Shown here: piece after piece, positions 23,601 to 34,265 of the stretch
How the letters are laid out: each line of letters opens with the position of its first letter
Position numbering within the stretch: position 1 is the first letter of the stretch
Source: Pseudomonas wenzhouensis
Lineage (GTDB): Bacteria > Pseudomonadota > Gammaproteobacteria > Pseudomonadales > Pseudomonadaceae
Assembly: GCF_021029445.1 (NCBI RefSeq)
Contig: NZ_CP072610.1
Span: forward strand, 496,001-560,000
Direction: 5' to 3'
DNA: 64,000 nucleotides
The notes under the pieces: model-generated
Databases searched by the model: none
Told to the model about the DNA's origin: nothing
The model's input: the letters and a program-made list of their open reading frames with translations, nothing else
Translations under genes and position numbers: made by a program

Positions 23601-25391
23601 TCACGGGGATTGGCTGGCCAGGCGTACGCGGTTGCGACCCTCGGCCTTGGCCTGGTACATGGCGGCGTCGGCCAGGCGAATCAGGTGGGTGGCTTCGTCG
23701 TCGCCATGGCTCAGGGCGATGCCGATGCTGGCGCTCACACGCACGCTACGATCTTCCAGGTGCATCGGCGTGTCCAGCCCTTCCAGCAAGCGTCTGGCCA
23801 GATCCTGGGCATCGTCTGCCGACTGCACGTTCTCGCAGACCACCACGAACTCGTCGCCACCCAGGCGCGCCGGCAGGTCACCATCGCGGATGTACTGGCG
23901 CAGACGCTGGGCGATCTCGGTCAGCACCTGGTCGCCAAAGCCATGGCCATGCCGGTCGTTGATCGGCTTGAAACCGTCCAGGTCGATCAGCATCAGCGCG
24001 AGCAGTTCGTGGCGCCGCCGGCTGCGTGCCAGTGCCTGATCCAGGTGCTGCTGCAGGGCCGTGCGATTGGCCAGGCCGGTCAGTGGGTCCTGCAGGGCCA
24101 GTTCACGCAGACGCAGATTGGCCTGCTCCAGTGCCTGGGTGCGCTCGGTGACGCGCTGCGCCAACACCTGCTCGTTGAGTTGCAGGGCTGCCTCGCGCTG
24201 GCGTTTGTGCTCGTTGAAGCGTGCCGCCAGGGCGAAGGACAGCAGGATCATTTCCAGCCCCGAGCCGATCTGCATGGCGTACAGGGTGAGGAAGTTCGAC
24301 GGGATCAGGGCGAAGTTGCGCAGTGCCAGCAGCCCCGCTCCGCTGAGCAGCGTCAGCCAGGCCAGGGCGAACAGGCGTGCGCCAGGCACCCGGTAGCCAA
24401 CGCAGACGAAACTGGTCAGCAGTAGGGTCAGTGTGGCGATCAGGCCGGTCAGTGACATCAATTGCAGTGCACGCTGCAGCGGCAGCAGCACGCTGCCGAG
24501 CAAGGCCATGCCAATCGCCAGGCATAGCAACAGCAGCCCCTTGTCCCAATGCGGCAGCCACTGGCGGGTATCGAGAAAGCTGCGGGCGAATACCACCGAC
24601 AGCAACGCGGCTGCCACCAGGCTGACCGGCAGGATGCGGTTGCTCCAGGGCGCGCCTTCAGACCACAGGTATTGCGCGCCGAGGCCATTGAGTGACAGCA
24701 CGCTGAGGGCAAAGGCGCACATGAACAGCACGTAGTTGAGAAACGGCCGTTCACGCAGGGCCAGATACAGCAACAGGTTATACAGGCCCAGCGCGACCAG
24801 TACACCGCAGTAGATGGCATGTGCCAGATAGCCGCGCTGGCTGTGCTGCTCGAAATCGCGCAAGGACATCAGCGCACCACTGAGGGTCATGCTGCCGCGT
24901 GAGTCGACACGCAGGTACAGCGTGCGCTGCTCATCAGGTTGCAGGCTGATCTCGAAGACCGGGTTGCGGTGGCCAATGGCGCGCTCGCGGTAAGGCACGG
25001 TATCGCCACTGCGCGCTTCGCGTACTGTGCCGGCAGCCACATCGTAGAGGCGTACTTCATCCAGTGAGGCGTAGTTCAGCTCCAGGCGCCAGTGCAGGGG
25101 CTCCTGGGCGATTGACTGCAATTCCAGGCGCAGCCACACCACGCCGTCTACATAACCAAAACCCAGGCCATCACGTGCATGGGCAGGCAGGAAGGCGGCT
25201 GTATCAGCCTGCACCTCGGCGAGGCTCATGGCGGCCTGGGGATCTTCCAGGTAGCTGGCCACATCCTGCAGGTCGATGGGCGGCGTATTCTCGTCCAGCC
25301 GGGTCAGGGCATGCGCTTCAGGCAGCAGCAGGCACAGGGTCAGGAACAACCACAGCAGGGGAAAGCGTGCAGTTGAGTGGGCTGCAGACAT
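23601..25391 (-). CDS. Membrane diguanylate cyclase: 7TMR-DISMED2 + 7TMR-DISM + GGDEF
   Basis: The 596-residue protein has a signal peptide, a periplasmic 7TMR-DISMED2 carbohydrate-binding-like domain (about 30-160) and seven membrane segments (about 185-385). A short coiled linker and a C-terminal GGDEF domain follow. The active site reads ARLGGDEFVVV and an RDGD inhibitory I-site lies five residues before it, so the enzyme should make c-di-GMP with product inhibition. The input signal is probably extracellular. No EAL domain is present. Confidence 0.92.
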   Translation of the reverse strand: MSAAHSTARFPLLWLFLTLCLLLPEAHALTRLDENTPPIDLQDVASYLEDPQAAMSLAEVQADTAAFLPAHARDGLGFGYVDGVVWLRLELQSIAQEPLHWRLELNYASLDEVRLYDVAAGTVREARSGDTVPYRERAIGHRNPVFEISLQPDEQRTLYLRVDSRGSMTLSGALMSLRDFEQHSQRGYLAHAIYCGVLVALGLYNLLLYLALRERPFLNYVLFMCAFALSVLSLNGLGAQYLWSEGAPWSNRILPVSLVAAALLSVVFARSFLDTRQWLPHWDKGLLLLCLAIGMALLGSVLLPLQRALQLMSLTGLIATLTLLLTSFVCVGYRVPGARLFALAWLTLLSGAGLLALRNFALIPSNFLTLYAMQIGSGLEMILLSFALAARFNEHKRQREAALQLNEQVLAQRVTERTQALEQANLRLRELALQDPLTGLANRTALQQHLDQALARSRRRHELLALMLIDLDGFKPINDRHGHGFGDQVLTEIAQRLRQYIRDGDLPARLGGDEFVVVCENVQSADDAQDLARRLLEGLDTPMHLEDRSVRVSASIGIALSHGDDEATHLIRLADAAMYQAKAEGRNRVRLASQSP

Positions 25392-25496
25392 CGCTTGAGG
25401 CCGAGAGAATGGGGGTGACTTGAATACTGGCAGAAAGATGGCGCTTGTCGTTAGCCGCTGGCAAAAAAACCAGGATCTCGGATAAGTGGCGCTGTT

Positions 25497-27683
25497 TTAC
25501 GGCTCCCTGCGTCGCCCGGATTCTTTTCCCAGGTGCGCCGCCAGGGTGCGCAGCGGCGCGAGTTGGCGGCAGATCAGCGCCAGTTGCGTCTGCACCAGAC
25601 GCTGGCGTTCGTCGGTGTCATCGGCGATCTGTTCCAGGCTTTGCGCCAGTGCCTGTTCTTCGTCGCTGTGGATGGCCAGAGGCTGCTCGCCGCGCAGGCC
25701 GCTGGCGATCTGCTCGAGGCTGCTGGCCAGCGCTTCGGCCTGTTCCAGCAACTGTGCCTGGGCTGCCTGCGGCAACTGTTCGCCACGGTGCGCGCCAAGT
25801 CCGGAAAGGTAGCTGAGCAGGGTGTGCGACAGTACCAGGAAGCGAAAGCCGAGGTCGGCATCCCTGCGGAAGTGGCCCGGCTCCATCAGCATGTTGCCGA
25901 GGGTGGTGGACAGCGCCGCATCGGCGTTGTGCGCGTTGCGCCGGGCCAGGCGGTAACCGAGGTCGTCACGCTTGCCGTGGGCGTACTGGGCGATGATCTG
26001 CCGCAGGTAGGCGCTGTTGCAGCTCAGGGTGCTGGCAAGCATGCGCCCCAGGCGTCGGCCTTGCCAGTCCGGCAGGATCAGGAACACCGCCAGCCCGGCG
26101 ATCAGGCCGCCGAGCAGGGTGTCGACCAGGCGCGGCAGGAACAGGCCGTAGCCATTGCCGATCTGATTGAAGCAGAACAGCACCAGCAGGGTGATCGCTG
26201 CCGTGGCCAGGGTGTAGCGCGTGCTGCGCGTGGCGAAGAAGGCGACCCCGGCGACCACGGCGAACAGCGCCTGGATACGCGGATCAGGGAACAGGTCGAA
26301 CAGTGCCCAGCCGAGGCCCAGGCCGAGCAGGGTACCGGTGATACGCTGCACCAGTTTCAGACGCGTGGCGCCGTAGTTCGGCTGGCAGACGAACAGGGTG
26401 GTGAGCAGGATCCAGTAACCCTGGGTCGGGTGAATCAGGTGCAGCAGGCCGTAGCCGGCGGCCAGGGCGATGGCCAGGCGCAGGGCATGGCGAAACAGCA
26501 GCGAGGTCGGTGTCAGTTGCTGGCCGATCCGTTCGATGACCTCGCGCAACGAATGCGGTTCGCGATCGAGCAGGCTGTTGTCCTGCTCATCGGCCAGGGC
26601 ATCGGGGTTGCTGGCGTTGCTCAGCAGTTGATCGAGCGTGGCCAGGTTGCCGGCCAGTGCACCGAGCGAGCGCAGCAGGCGGCGCCAGGCCGGGTTGCTC
26701 TGCAGGTGCAGGTGGTCGAGCGAGGCATGCAGGTCTTCCAGCGCCTGGCTGCACAGTTCGCGGTACTCGAACGGCTGACGCAACTCGATGGCGCTGCCCA
26801 GACGCTGGCAGGCTTCGCCGTGCAGGCGCAGCAGGCGCTGGCAGCGAAACAACACGTCGCTGTGAAAGAAGGCTTCGGCCAGTTCGTTGTAGGGGTAGTG
26901 CGAGGAGCTGGCGCGCTCGTGGATGTCCTGGGCGAGGAAATACAGCTTCAGGTAGCGATTGACCTTGGGCCCGGGGCGGCCATTGCCGACCCGGTGCAGG
27001 ATGATCTCCTTGGCCGCATTGAGCGCCGACACCACGCGCCCGTTCTGCTGCGCCAACTCCAGCCGGCGCTGCTCGACGTCCAGTTGGCGCACGGGCTCGA
27101 ACAGTGCAGCCTTGAGCTTGAGGTACTTGCCCAGTTCGCGAAACAGCCGGGCCAGGCTCTGTTGTACCGGCTGATGGGCAAACAGCCCGTGCCAGACCAC
27201 CGACAGCAGGCCATACCAGGCCGCGCCTGCTACCAGCAGCAGCGGCTCCAGCCACAGACCGGCAACACCGCCGCGCTGTTCGACGCCGATCATGCTGTAC
27301 ACGGCGAGAATCAGGGTGCCGGAGCCGAGGGTGGCAAAGCGTTCGCCCAGGGCACCGAGCAGGGTCAAGCAGAACGCTGACAGCGCCAGGGCGATGACGA
27401 ACAGCCATGGATAGGGAAAGAGAAATTCCACCGCATAGGCCGCCGCACTGAAGCAGGCCAGGGTGACCAGCACTGCGCCGAGGCGACCTTGCCAGCTGTC
27501 GTCGGTCTCGGTCAGGGCGCTGGCGATGATGCCCAGAAACAGCGGGATCAGGGCGTGTGTCCAACCCTGCCACCCGCACAGCGCCAGGGCGCCTGCCAGG
27601 GCGATGAACACCCGCAGGCTGGTGCTGAACTTGTCCAGCGCCCAGAGGCGCCGCAGTGATTGACGAAGACGAGGGCGGGGCAT
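25497..27683 (-). CDS. yccS: FUSC/YccS-family integral membrane protein
   Basis: The 728-residue protein has two clusters of membrane helices (about 20-165 and 400-515) separated by a large soluble helical domain, with another soluble domain at the C-terminus. This is the YccS/YhfK (FUSC) layout. It starts with SLRVFIALAGALALCGW. Relatives include fusaric-acid-resistance and aromatic acid efflux proteins such as AaeB, but the substrate of YccS is not established. Confidence 0.85.
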   Translation of the reverse strand: MPRPRLRQSLRRLWALDKFSTSLRVFIALAGALALCGWQGWTHALIPLFLGIIASALTETDDSWQGRLGAVLVTLACFSAAAYAVEFLFPYPWLFVIALALSAFCLTLLGALGERFATLGSGTLILAVYSMIGVEQRGGVAGLWLEPLLLVAGAAWYGLLSVVWHGLFAHQPVQQSLARLFRELGKYLKLKAALFEPVRQLDVEQRRLELAQQNGRVVSALNAAKEIILHRVGNGRPGPKVNRYLKLYFLAQDIHERASSSHYPYNELAEAFFHSDVLFRCQRLLRLHGEACQRLGSAIELRQPFEYRELCSQALEDLHASLDHLHLQSNPAWRRLLRSLGALAGNLATLDQLLSNASNPDALADEQDNSLLDREPHSLREVIERIGQQLTPTSLLFRHALRLAIALAAGYGLLHLIHPTQGYWILLTTLFVCQPNYGATRLKLVQRITGTLLGLGLGWALFDLFPDPRIQALFAVVAGVAFFATRSTRYTLATAAITLLVLFCFNQIGNGYGLFLPRLVDTLLGGLIAGLAVFLILPDWQGRRLGRMLASTLSCNSAYLRQIIAQYAHGKRDDLGYRLARRNAHNADAALSTTLGNMLMEPGHFRRDADLGFRFLVLSHTLLSYLSGLGAHRGEQLPQAAQAQLLEQAEALASSLEQIASGLRGEQPLAIHSDEEQALAQSLEQIADDTDERQRLVQTQLALICRQLAPLRTLAAHLGKESGRRREP

Positions 27684-27762
27684 GCGAGGTCTGATTCGGG
27701 GCGATGCGTGCAGACTACCGGAACTTTGCGCTCACTGGGTATGCGCTGAGGTTACGCAGGCG

Positions 27763-28947
27763 CTAGACATACTGTGCGGCGGCATAACCCGAGGCCCAGG
27801 CCCACTGGAAGTTGAAACCGCCAAGGTGGCCGGTGACATCCAGCACTTCGCCAATGAAATACAGGCCCGGCACCTTGAGCGACTCCAGGGTCTTGGATGA
27901 CACCTCGTCGGTGTTCACGCCGCCCAGGGTCACCTCTGCGGTACGGTAGCCCTCGGTGCCGGCCGGTACCAGTTGCCAGTCGGAGAGCCTTTCGGCAATC
28001 GCCTTGAGTTCACCCGGGGTGTACTGCTTCAGCGGTTTGTTGGTGAACCAGCTGTCGACCAGCAGGGTCGCCATCTTCTTGGTGAACAACTCGGCCAGCA
28101 GGGTTTTCAGCTCGCTGTTGCCGCGTTCGCGCTGCTGCGTGGCCAGCCACTCGAGCAAGTCGATATGCGGCAACAGGTCGATATGCACGGTGTCGCCCGC
28201 CTGCCAGTAGGACGAGATCTGCAGGATCGCCGGGCCGGACAGGCCGCGGTGGGTGAACAGGATGTTCTCGACGAAACTCTGGCCGTTGCAGCTCACCCGG
28301 CAGTCCTCCACCGAGGTGCCGGACAGCTCCGTACACAGCGTCTTGAGCTGCGGATCGGTCAGGGTGAAGGGCACCAGCCCGGCGCGGGTCGGCAAGACCG
28401 CATGGCCGAACTGCCTGGCCACCTGATAGCCGAAGCCGGTGGCGCCGAGCGTCGGGATCGACAGACCACCGGTGGCGATTACCAGCGACTGGCAGGTAAC
28501 GGTGCCCAGGTCGGTTTGCGCGCGAAACCCCGCGTCGGTTTTGTCGATACCCTGCACAGCGGTATCCAGACGAATTTGCGCGCCGGTTTCGGCGCATTCG
28601 GCCAGCAGCAGCTCGAGAATGTCGCTGGACTTGTTGTCGCAGAACAACTGGCCGAGCTTCTTCTCGTGATAGGGCACGCCATGCTTGGCCACCAGGCTGA
28701 TGAAGTCCCATTGAGTGAAGCGCGCCAGCGCCGATTTGCAGAAATGCGGGTTGCCGGAGAGAAAGTTGCCCGGCTCGCAATACAGATTGGTGAAGTTGCA
28801 GCGCCCGCCACCGGACATGAGGATCTTCTTGCCAGCCTTGTTGGCATGGTCGAGCACCAGCACGCGGCGGCCACGGGCCGCCGCACTGGCGGCGCACATC
28901 AGGCCGGCGGCGCCCGCGCCGATGATCAGTACGTCGGTTTGCAACAC
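27763..28947 (-). CDS. yhiN: HI0933/YhiN-family NAD(P)/FAD-dependent oxidoreductase
   Basis: The 394-residue flavoprotein starts with a dinucleotide fold DVLIIGAGAAGLMCA and the family-specific GKKILMSGGGRCNFTN. It ends with GGFNFQWAWASGYAA, closing the FAD site. The start is a GTG at 28947 preceded by GAGGACATATC. Family members are conserved flavoproteins of unclear reaction. It is divergent from the substrate-binding protein gene at 29144. Confidence 0.88.
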   Translation of the reverse strand: MLQTDVLIIGAGAAGLMCAASAAARGRRVLVLDHANKAGKKILMSGGGRCNFTNLYCEPGNFLSGNPHFCKSALARFTQWDFISLVAKHGVPYHEKKLGQLFCDNKSSDILELLLAECAETGAQIRLDTAVQGIDKTDAGFRAQTDLGTVTCQSLVIATGGLSIPTLGATGFGYQVARQFGHAVLPTRAGLVPFTLTDPQLKTLCTELSGTSVEDCRVSCNGQSFVENILFTHRGLSGPAILQISSYWQAGDTVHIDLLPHIDLLEWLATQQRERGNSELKTLLAELFTKKMATLLVDSWFTNKPLKQYTPGELKAIAERLSDWQLVPAGTEGYRTAEVTLGGVNTDEVSSKTLESLKVPGLYFIGEVLDVTGHLGGFNFQWAWASGYAAAQYV

Positions 28948-29143
28948 GATATGTCCTCAGATGAAACGGCGGGCTACGCGAAAACCGCTGCAGTTTACCC
29001 GAAGCCGCCCGCTACCGGCGTTGCCGGCCCCCCCGGTACGGCAGGTGATGTTGCCTGGGTGACTATTATCGGTGATGACGCAGTGACGATTGCGACAGTG
29101 CCTGCTATCACTAGAACTGTTCATTCAAAATGGGTCTGCCCCA

Positions 29144-29872
29144 ATGCCCGCGCGCGCCTGGCTATTGCTCCTGCTGCTCTCGCCAGCACTGGCTGTGGCT
29201 GAGCTATTGCAACTGGTGGCCGATCCCTGGCCGCCGTTCAACGATCAGCGGCTACCTGGCAAAGGGCTGGCCAGCGATCTGGTGGAGCAGGCACTGGTCC
29301 GTGCCGGCTACACCACCAGCTATGTCGAGGTGCCCTGGGAGCGTGCGGTACTGGGGCTCAAGCGTGGTGATTACGACGTGCTGATCAACGCCTGGTACAG
29401 CGTCGAGCGCGCCGAGTACGGTTATTTTTCCCAGCCTTATCTGCTCAATCGCATCCGTTTCATGCAGCGCAAGGGCAGCAGTATCCGCTTCGAGACCCTG
29501 GCCGACCTCTATCCGCACAGCATCGCGGTGGTCAGAGGCTATGCCTACTCGAAAGCGTTCGATAGCGATCCACTGTTGCGCAAGGTCGGCGTCGGCAGTT
29601 TCGAGAGTGCGGCGCGCATGCTGCATGCCGGGCGTGTGCAACTGGCGCTGGAGGACGAGCTGGTGGCGCGCTTCGTGCTCGGGCGCTCGTTGGCCGGCAT
29701 TCGCGATGAGCTGGAATTTCTGCCCCTGCCCTTGAGCGAGAACGGCCTGCATATTCTGGTACGGCGCAGTCTGGCCCGGCATCGCGACATCGCTCAGCGT
29801 TTCGATGCGGCGATCGAGGCCATGCACGAAGACGGCAGCTACGCCGCGACGCTGCAGCGCCACGGTTTCTGA
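29144..29872 (+). CDS. Periplasmic substrate-binding protein (SBP_bac_3 type), orphan
   Basis: The 242-residue protein has a signal peptide (about residues 1-20, ending AVA/E) and a family-3 binding fold: LQLVADPWPPFNDQ, then YVEVPWERAVLGLKRGDYD. The start ATG 29144 gives the cleanest signal; the frame extends upstream to 29090. No transporter genes adjoin it. Its stop codon abuts the stop of a convergent REC-REC-GGDEF gene, with TGATCA forming both stops. Confidence 0.72.
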   Translation: MPARAWLLLLLLSPALAVAELLQLVADPWPPFNDQRLPGKGLASDLVEQALVRAGYTTSYVEVPWERAVLGLKRGDYDVLINAWYSVERAEYGYFSQPYLLNRIRFMQRKGSSIRFETLADLYPHSIAVVRGYAYSKAFDSDPLLRKVGVGSFESAARMLHAGRVQLALEDELVARFVLGRSLAGIRDELEFLPLPLSENGLHILVRRSLARHRDIAQRFDAAIEAMHEDGSYAATLQRHGF

Positions 29873-31108
<1,236 letters not shown>

Positions 31109-31148
31109 TGATGACTCCGGCCCGGGCCGTTTGATCGTTGTGTCAGCC

Positions 31149-32525
31149 TTACAACAAGCGTACTCGCAGCGTCCGGCCTTTGATCTTGCCTTCGCTGAGA
31201 CGTTTGAGTGCCTGGCGGGCCACGTCGCGCTGTACTGCGACGAAGGCCTGGTAGTCGAACAGGGTGATTTTGCCGACCTGATCGCCGGAAATGCCCGCGT
31301 CGCCGGTCAGGGCGCCGAGGATATCGCCAGGGCGCAGTTTTTCCTTGCGTCCGGCGCCGATGCACAGCGTGTGCATCGGCGGTAGCAGCGGCTCGCCTGC
31401 TGACCTGGCAGCAGGCAGTGGATACCAGGCCAGCGCCTTGCCCTGCAGGGTTTCGATGGCCTGCGCGCGTGCGGCTTCGGCCGGCGTCACCAGGCTCAGG
31501 GCCAGGCCCTTCTCGCCGGCGCGGCCACTGCGGCCAATGCGGTGGATATGCACCTCGGCATCGCGCGACAGCTCGACGTTGATCACCATTTCCAGACCCG
31601 CAATATCCAGCCCGCGCGCAGCGACATCGGTGGCCACCAGAACACTCAGGCTACGATTGGCGAACAATGCCAGCACCTGATCACGTTCGCGTTGCTCCAG
31701 GTCACCATGCAGGGCCGCGGCGGAAATCTTCTCGGCCTCCAGTTGTGCGGCCAGTTCATCGCATTGCTGGCGGGTGGCACAAAAGGCCACCGCCGGTTGC
31801 TTGCGAAAATGCCGCAGCAGGGTGCTGACCGCTTCCATACGTTGGCTCGGCGCTATTTCGTAGAAGCGCTGCTCGATCTGCCCGTCGTCGTGCTGCGCCT
31901 CCACTTCGACCCGCTCCGAGCTACGCAAGAAACGTGCGGCAAGCTGCTCGATGGCGGGCGGATAGGTGGCGGAGAACAGCAGGGTCTGGCGGCGTGCCGG
32001 GGTCTGCTCGATGATGTCGGCGATGCTGTCGATAAAACCCATGTCGAGCATACGGTCGGCTTCGTCGAGTACCAGGGTATTGAGCCCATCGACTTTCAGC
32101 GTGCCTTTGCGCAGATGCTCCTGCACCCGTCCCGGCGTGCCGACGATCACGTGCGCACCATGCTCGAGCGAGCCGATCTGCGGGCCGAAGGGCACGCCGC
32201 CGCAGAGGGTAAGCACCTTGATGTTGTCGGCAGCACGGGCCAGGCGGCGGATTTCCTTGGCCACCTGATCGGCCAGTTCGCGTGTCGGGCACAGCACCAT
32301 GGCCTGGCAGCCGAAGTAGCGCGGGTTGAGCGGGTGCAGCAGGCCGATGCCGAAGGCTGCGGTCTTGCCGCTGCCGGTCTTGGCCTGGGCGATCAGGTCG
32401 CGGCCCTTGAGAATCAGCGGCAGGCTGGCGGCCTGGATGGGCGTCATCTCGGCATAGCCGATGGCGGCGAGATTGGCCTGCATGGCGGCAGAAATGGGCA
32501 GGCTGGCGAAGGCAGTAGCGGTCAC
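31149..32525 (-). CDS. dbpA: ATP-dependent RNA helicase DbpA
   Basis: The 458-residue DEAD-box helicase acts on 23S rRNA hairpin 92 during large-subunit assembly. It has AKTGSGKT (48-55), PTRELA, DEAD, SAT and HRIGRSGRAG. A C-terminal DbpA RNA-binding domain of about 75 residues is rich in basic residues, ending KIKGRTLRVRLL. The start is a GTG at 32525 because MTATAFASLPIS matches the DbpA N-terminus; the frame continuing upstream overlaps the efflux gene. It ends 40 bases before the response regulator start. Confidence 0.93.
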   Translation of the reverse strand: MTATAFASLPISAAMQANLAAIGYAEMTPIQAASLPLILKGRDLIAQAKTGSGKTAAFGIGLLHPLNPRYFGCQAMVLCPTRELADQVAKEIRRLARAADNIKVLTLCGGVPFGPQIGSLEHGAHVIVGTPGRVQEHLRKGTLKVDGLNTLVLDEADRMLDMGFIDSIADIIEQTPARRQTLLFSATYPPAIEQLAARFLRSSERVEVEAQHDDGQIEQRFYEIAPSQRMEAVSTLLRHFRKQPAVAFCATRQQCDELAAQLEAEKISAAALHGDLEQRERDQVLALFANRSLSVLVATDVAARGLDIAGLEMVINVELSRDAEVHIHRIGRSGRAGEKGLALSLVTPAEAARAQAIETLQGKALAWYPLPAARSAGEPLLPPMHTLCIGAGRKEKLRPGDILGALTGDAGISGDQVGKITLFDYQAFVAVQRDVARQALKRLSEGKIKGRTLRVRLL

Positions 32526-32574
32526 GGCAAGAGCTCGGGGGTGAAGAAACAGGCCGGCAGTGTAACAGGCCCGC

Positions 32575-33999
32575 TCATTCGTCCGCTGAAACCTCGATAT
32601 TGCGCCCGCTACGGCCATCTTTCGTGTCCAGTTGCAGGAAGATCGCCGCTGCCAGCATCGATAGCAGGCCAACGCACAGGTAGGTCGCCTGGAACGCCTG
32701 CAGCACATGGCCGTTGTCGCCCAGCTCGCGGCTGAAACCGCTGAGCAGCGCCGCCGCCGAGGCCACGCCAAGGCCCATCGCCAACTGCACCACCACCGAC
32801 AGCAGGCTGTTGCCGCTGCTGGCTTCGCGGTTATCCAGATCGATCAGGGTCACGGTATTCATCGCGGTGAACTGCAGCGAGTTGCAGGCGCCGATCAGGC
32901 TGAGCTGGATGATCAGTTGCAGCGTCGAGGTGTCGCCGTCGACCAGGGCCAGGCTGGCGATCAGGGCGCCGAGCAGCAGGGTATTGCCGGTCAGGATATT
33001 GCGGTAGCCGAGACGTTCGATCAGCGGCCTGGCCAGCGGTTTGGCGGCCATCGCCGCCAGCGCCAGGGGGATCAGGCTCATACCGGCCTGGGCCGGTGAA
33101 TAGCCCATCGCCAGTTGCAGCAGCAACGGCGTGAGAAAGGGCAGGGCACCGCTGCCCAGACGGGCGAACAGGTTGCCGATGATGCCCACGGCGAAGCTGC
33201 GGGTATGGAACAGCGCTGGCGAGAACAGCGGCTGTTCGATGCGCCCGGCGCGCAACCAGTAGGCGGCCAGGCAGGCCATGCCGCCGAGCAACAGCAGCAC
33301 CACGCGCATGGTTGGCAGGTGCAGCTCGCCGAGGCCTTCCAGGGCGACCGTGATCAGCAGCATGGCGGCGCCGAACAGGAGAAAACCGACGCTGTCGAAA
33401 CGGCTGCGTTCCGGCCCGCGCAGATCCGGCATATGCCGATGTACCGCCCAGCAGCCGAGCAGCCCCACCGGCAGGTTGATCAGGAAGATCCAGTGCCAAC
33501 TGGCCACTTCCACCAGCCAGCCGCCCAGGCTCGGGCCGATCAGCGGGCCGAGCAGGCCGGGCAGGGTGATGAAGCTCATGATCCGCACCAGTTCCGAGCG
33601 CGGATAGGCACGCAGCACCACCAGGCGCCCGACCGGCATCATCAGTGCGCCGCCGAGGCCCTGGATGACCCGTGCGCCAATCAGCATGCTCAGCGACTCT
33701 GCCAGTGCGCAGAGCAGCGAGCCCAGGCTGAACAGGGCGATGGCGCCGAAGAAGATGCGCCGCGTGCCGAAGCGGTCGGCGATCCAGCCCGACGCCGGGA
33801 TCAGCAGCGCCACGGTGAGCATGTAGGCAATCACCACCGACTGCATGCGCAGCGGATCTTCGTTGAGATCGCCGGCCATGGCCGGCAGCGCGGTGTTGAG
33901 GATGGTGCCGTCCAGCGTCTGCATGAAGAAAGCGATGGCGACGATCCAGGGCAGCAGGCGGGCGGTGCGTGGGTCGAGCGAGGGGAGGCTGGTCTGCAT
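32575..33999 (-). CDS. DHA2-family MFS drug efflux transporter (EmrB/QacA-like)
   Basis: The 474-residue membrane protein has 13-14 hydrophobic segments and motif A/C features: FFMQTLDGTILNTALPAMA at the first helix, WIADRFGTRRIF for motif A, GPSLGGWLVEV for motif C. These mark the proton-driven DHA2 family, which exports hydrophobic drugs. ATG 33999 is taken as start, giving a short cytoplasmic leader. No membrane-fusion partner lies adjacent, and the substrate is unknown. Confidence 0.88.
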   Translation of the reverse strand: MQTSLPSLDPRTARLLPWIVAIAFFMQTLDGTILNTALPAMAGDLNEDPLRMQSVVIAYMLTVALLIPASGWIADRFGTRRIFFGAIALFSLGSLLCALAESLSMLIGARVIQGLGGALMMPVGRLVVLRAYPRSELVRIMSFITLPGLLGPLIGPSLGGWLVEVASWHWIFLINLPVGLLGCWAVHRHMPDLRGPERSRFDSVGFLLFGAAMLLITVALEGLGELHLPTMRVVLLLLGGMACLAAYWLRAGRIEQPLFSPALFHTRSFAVGIIGNLFARLGSGALPFLTPLLLQLAMGYSPAQAGMSLIPLALAAMAAKPLARPLIERLGYRNILTGNTLLLGALIASLALVDGDTSTLQLIIQLSLIGACNSLQFTAMNTVTLIDLDNREASSGNSLLSVVVQLAMGLGVASAAALLSGFSRELGDNGHVLQAFQATYLCVGLLSMLAAAIFLQLDTKDGRSGRNIEVSADE

Positions 34000-34194
34000 G
34001 AGGCGTCCGGCAGTGGTTGGCGGCGATGACCTGTACGCCATTATCGCTGGCTATGCCCTCGTTCGACGGCAGCGCCGTAAATAAATTCACAACGCCACGC
34101 AGGCGTCGAACCGGCTGGCACCGGCAGAAGCCTGGCTGGAGCAGCAAGCCTGGTGTTATCTGCGTAATGGGCGGGCGTCGTCGCTGTAAAAGGG

Positions 34195-34235
34195 CGAATG
34201 AATACGCGCCTGCAGAGACTGGGCGTATTCACTCG
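34195..34235 (-). terminator. Terminator hairpin after betA
   Basis: Thirteen-base arms CGAATGAATACGC and GCGTATTCACTCG (12 of 13 pairs) flank a 15-base loop. On the minus strand the stem is followed by CCCTTTTAC. It lies 31 bases past the betA stop. Confidence 0.55.
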
Positions 34236-34265
34236 CGAGGGGGTAGCGCAACTGCTCGGTTGTGA

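Noticed and set aside
34041..34232. 63-residue minus-strand frame between the efflux gene and betA
   Set aside because: Overlaps the betA terminator hairpin, no SD and no family.
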